Shown one piece after another: positions 32,024-32,904 of a stretch of 32,904 nucleotides of DNA. Position numbers and translations under genes: made by a program. Position 1 is the stretch's first letter. Every line of letters begins with the position of its first letter. Source of the stretch: Candidatus Alkanophaga volatiphilum (GTDB lineage Archaea > Halobacteriota > Syntropharchaeia > Alkanophagales > B39-G2). Location of the stretch: NCBI GenBank assembly GCA_029259545.1, contig JAPHEE010000021.1:1-32904 (forward strand), written 5' to 3'. The notes beneath the pieces were generated by a model that searched no databases, was not told where the DNA came from, and was given only the letters and a program-made list of their open reading frames with translations.

Positions 32024-32904
32024 TCATCCCACGACAACGCCCCAAACCAGCCCGAGGAGCGTCGAGAGCACGACTACGAGCGCTACGTAGGCGGCAGCTC
32101 TCCTCGCCCCTATCGTCCGCCAGATGACGATCATGTTCGGGAGGCTCAGCGACGGTCCCGCCAGCAGGAGGGCGAGCGCCGGACCCGGTGCCATCATGCC
32201 TTGGAGGTAGCCGAAGAAGTCGCCGACGATCGGAACTTCGAGCAGCGTCGGCATGTAGAGCAGAGCTCCAATGACGGAGGCGACGAGGCACGAGAGCATT
32301 GTCGTCGCCCCGAAAACCCTCTGCGTGAGCCTCCCGATCGCCACTTCGTATTCCTTGAAAGTTTTGCCGCCGACAACGACCGGCGCAAGCGGGTCCGCGC
32401 CCTGAGCCACGGCAGCAACGCCCCCGATGATGCCGATGACGAACGTCCCTAAGAGCAAAACCGGAAAGATCATCCTGAAGAACCACCAAGTCTCGTAGAG
32501 CCACTCTCTGACCTCATCGCATGTGTAGTAAAGCTTGAGGAGAGCCGCAAGCCCGCCGATCAGTGGTGAGACGGCGGCGAGCTTCACCGTCCAGCGGATC
32601 ATAGCGGAAGCCCCGACGAGCAGGATGGCGACGAGGATTGCGAAGAAGGTGAGCGTCACCCATGCCGGCTTGCTTTTGTCCTCCGCCCGCCGCCACCCCG
32701 CCGCAGCAGGTAAGCTTGTTCGAGCGCTGCCGGCGGCGGCGCCGACGCCACGCTCGAAGATTGCCGCCATCGCAAGCCCGACGACGATCGAGGTGGCGAC
32801 CGCGAAGAACGCTCTTGCCGCCCGCAAGACCGAGAACCCTCGCCGTCAGGACGATCGCAAGTACGTTGATAGCAGGTCCGGAGTAGAGGAAGGCGGTCGC
32901 GGGT
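32024..32904 (-). CDS. PF03773-family permease, partial and with a frameshift
   Basis: From 32827 the frame is complete to a stop at 32024 (267 residues, about six hydrophobic segments), and the C-terminal block GPALALLLAGPSLSLPNMIVIWRTIGARRAAAYVALV is typical of the DUF318/PF03773 permease family (arsenic/organoarsenical or copper and zinc efflux-like). Upstream, another frame continues the protein to the window edge: PATAFLYSGPAINVLAIVLT then ARVLGL, then a change of one base in a GGCGGGC-rich stretch near 32820 leads into RAARAFFAVATSIVVG. The GPA and GPS motifs in the two halves are the family's repeat. The N terminus is outside the window. The frameshift may be real or an assembly error. 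Confidence 0.8.

Overview
The window is archaeal chromosome. Markers: Alba, the exosome operon (SBDS, Rrp4, Rrp41, Rrp42) behind a 20S proteasome alpha gene, tRNA-dependent cysteine synthesis (SepCysS), formylmethanofuran:H4MPT formyltransferase (Ftr), an F420-type FrhB homologue, archaeal adenylate kinase, and TATA-type promoters with strong GGAGG/GGTGA ribosome sites. Ftr plus SepCysS plus an FrhB-like protein points to a methanogen, methanotroph or alkanotroph lineage of Halobacteriota, for example ANME-1/Methanophagales or Syntrophoarchaeales. That placement is inference; no rRNA is present to settle it.

Layout. 1-1600 is a gene graveyard on the minus strand: tandem retropepsin-like aspartyl protease genes, a frameshifted iron-sulfur flavoprotein and a broken transposase. 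1835-2270 is alba with its own promoter and a structured leader. 2283-6009 is a minus-strand operon, tRNA-Ala(CGC)-psmA-SBDS-rrp4-rrp41-rrp42, for RNA and protein turnover and ribosome maturation. 6145-9105 (plus) holds SepCysS, ftr and a CYTH protein, facing a Fap7-like kinase. 9862-10344 has coding-like debris and a tiny ORF. 10410-11879 (minus) is purC and a nitrilase-family amidohydrolase, divergent from an HMGL-family synthase, an RCK-DHH fusion, a Cys-rich small protein and adkA (12021-15819). 15820-16680 contains a deleted TnpB element and a decayed gene. Then come a large membrane protein (minus), a divergent old-yellow-enzyme/FAD fusion and a methyltransferase (plus).

21865-25416 (minus) is DUF169-TauE/SafE-ABC ATPase-ABC permease. 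The ATPase is inactivated by a 248-bp IS200/IS605-type deletion derivative and also carries a frameshift; DUF169 carries two compensating frameshifts. 25581-26042 is another decayed, AT-rich gene. 26184-28881 (minus) pairs an FMN glutamate-synthase core with an FrhB-like subunit, a plausible F420-linked glutamate synthase. 29172-30950 is an AT-rich, probably acquired GmrSD-like (DUF262-DUF1524) defence nuclease with direct repeats at its promoter. The end holds a small-thioredoxin gene and a PF03773-type permease that has a frameshift and runs off the window.

The strongest observations for follow-up are the FrhB-GltB pair, the TTAC-site insertion whose exact removal restores the ATPase reading frame, the two TnpB-tail mini-elements, the extended SepCysS with its hairpin-spaced start, the alba leader hairpin and the repeat-controlled GmrSD gene. 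Much of the non-coding DNA is decayed gene sequence rather than structured RNA.
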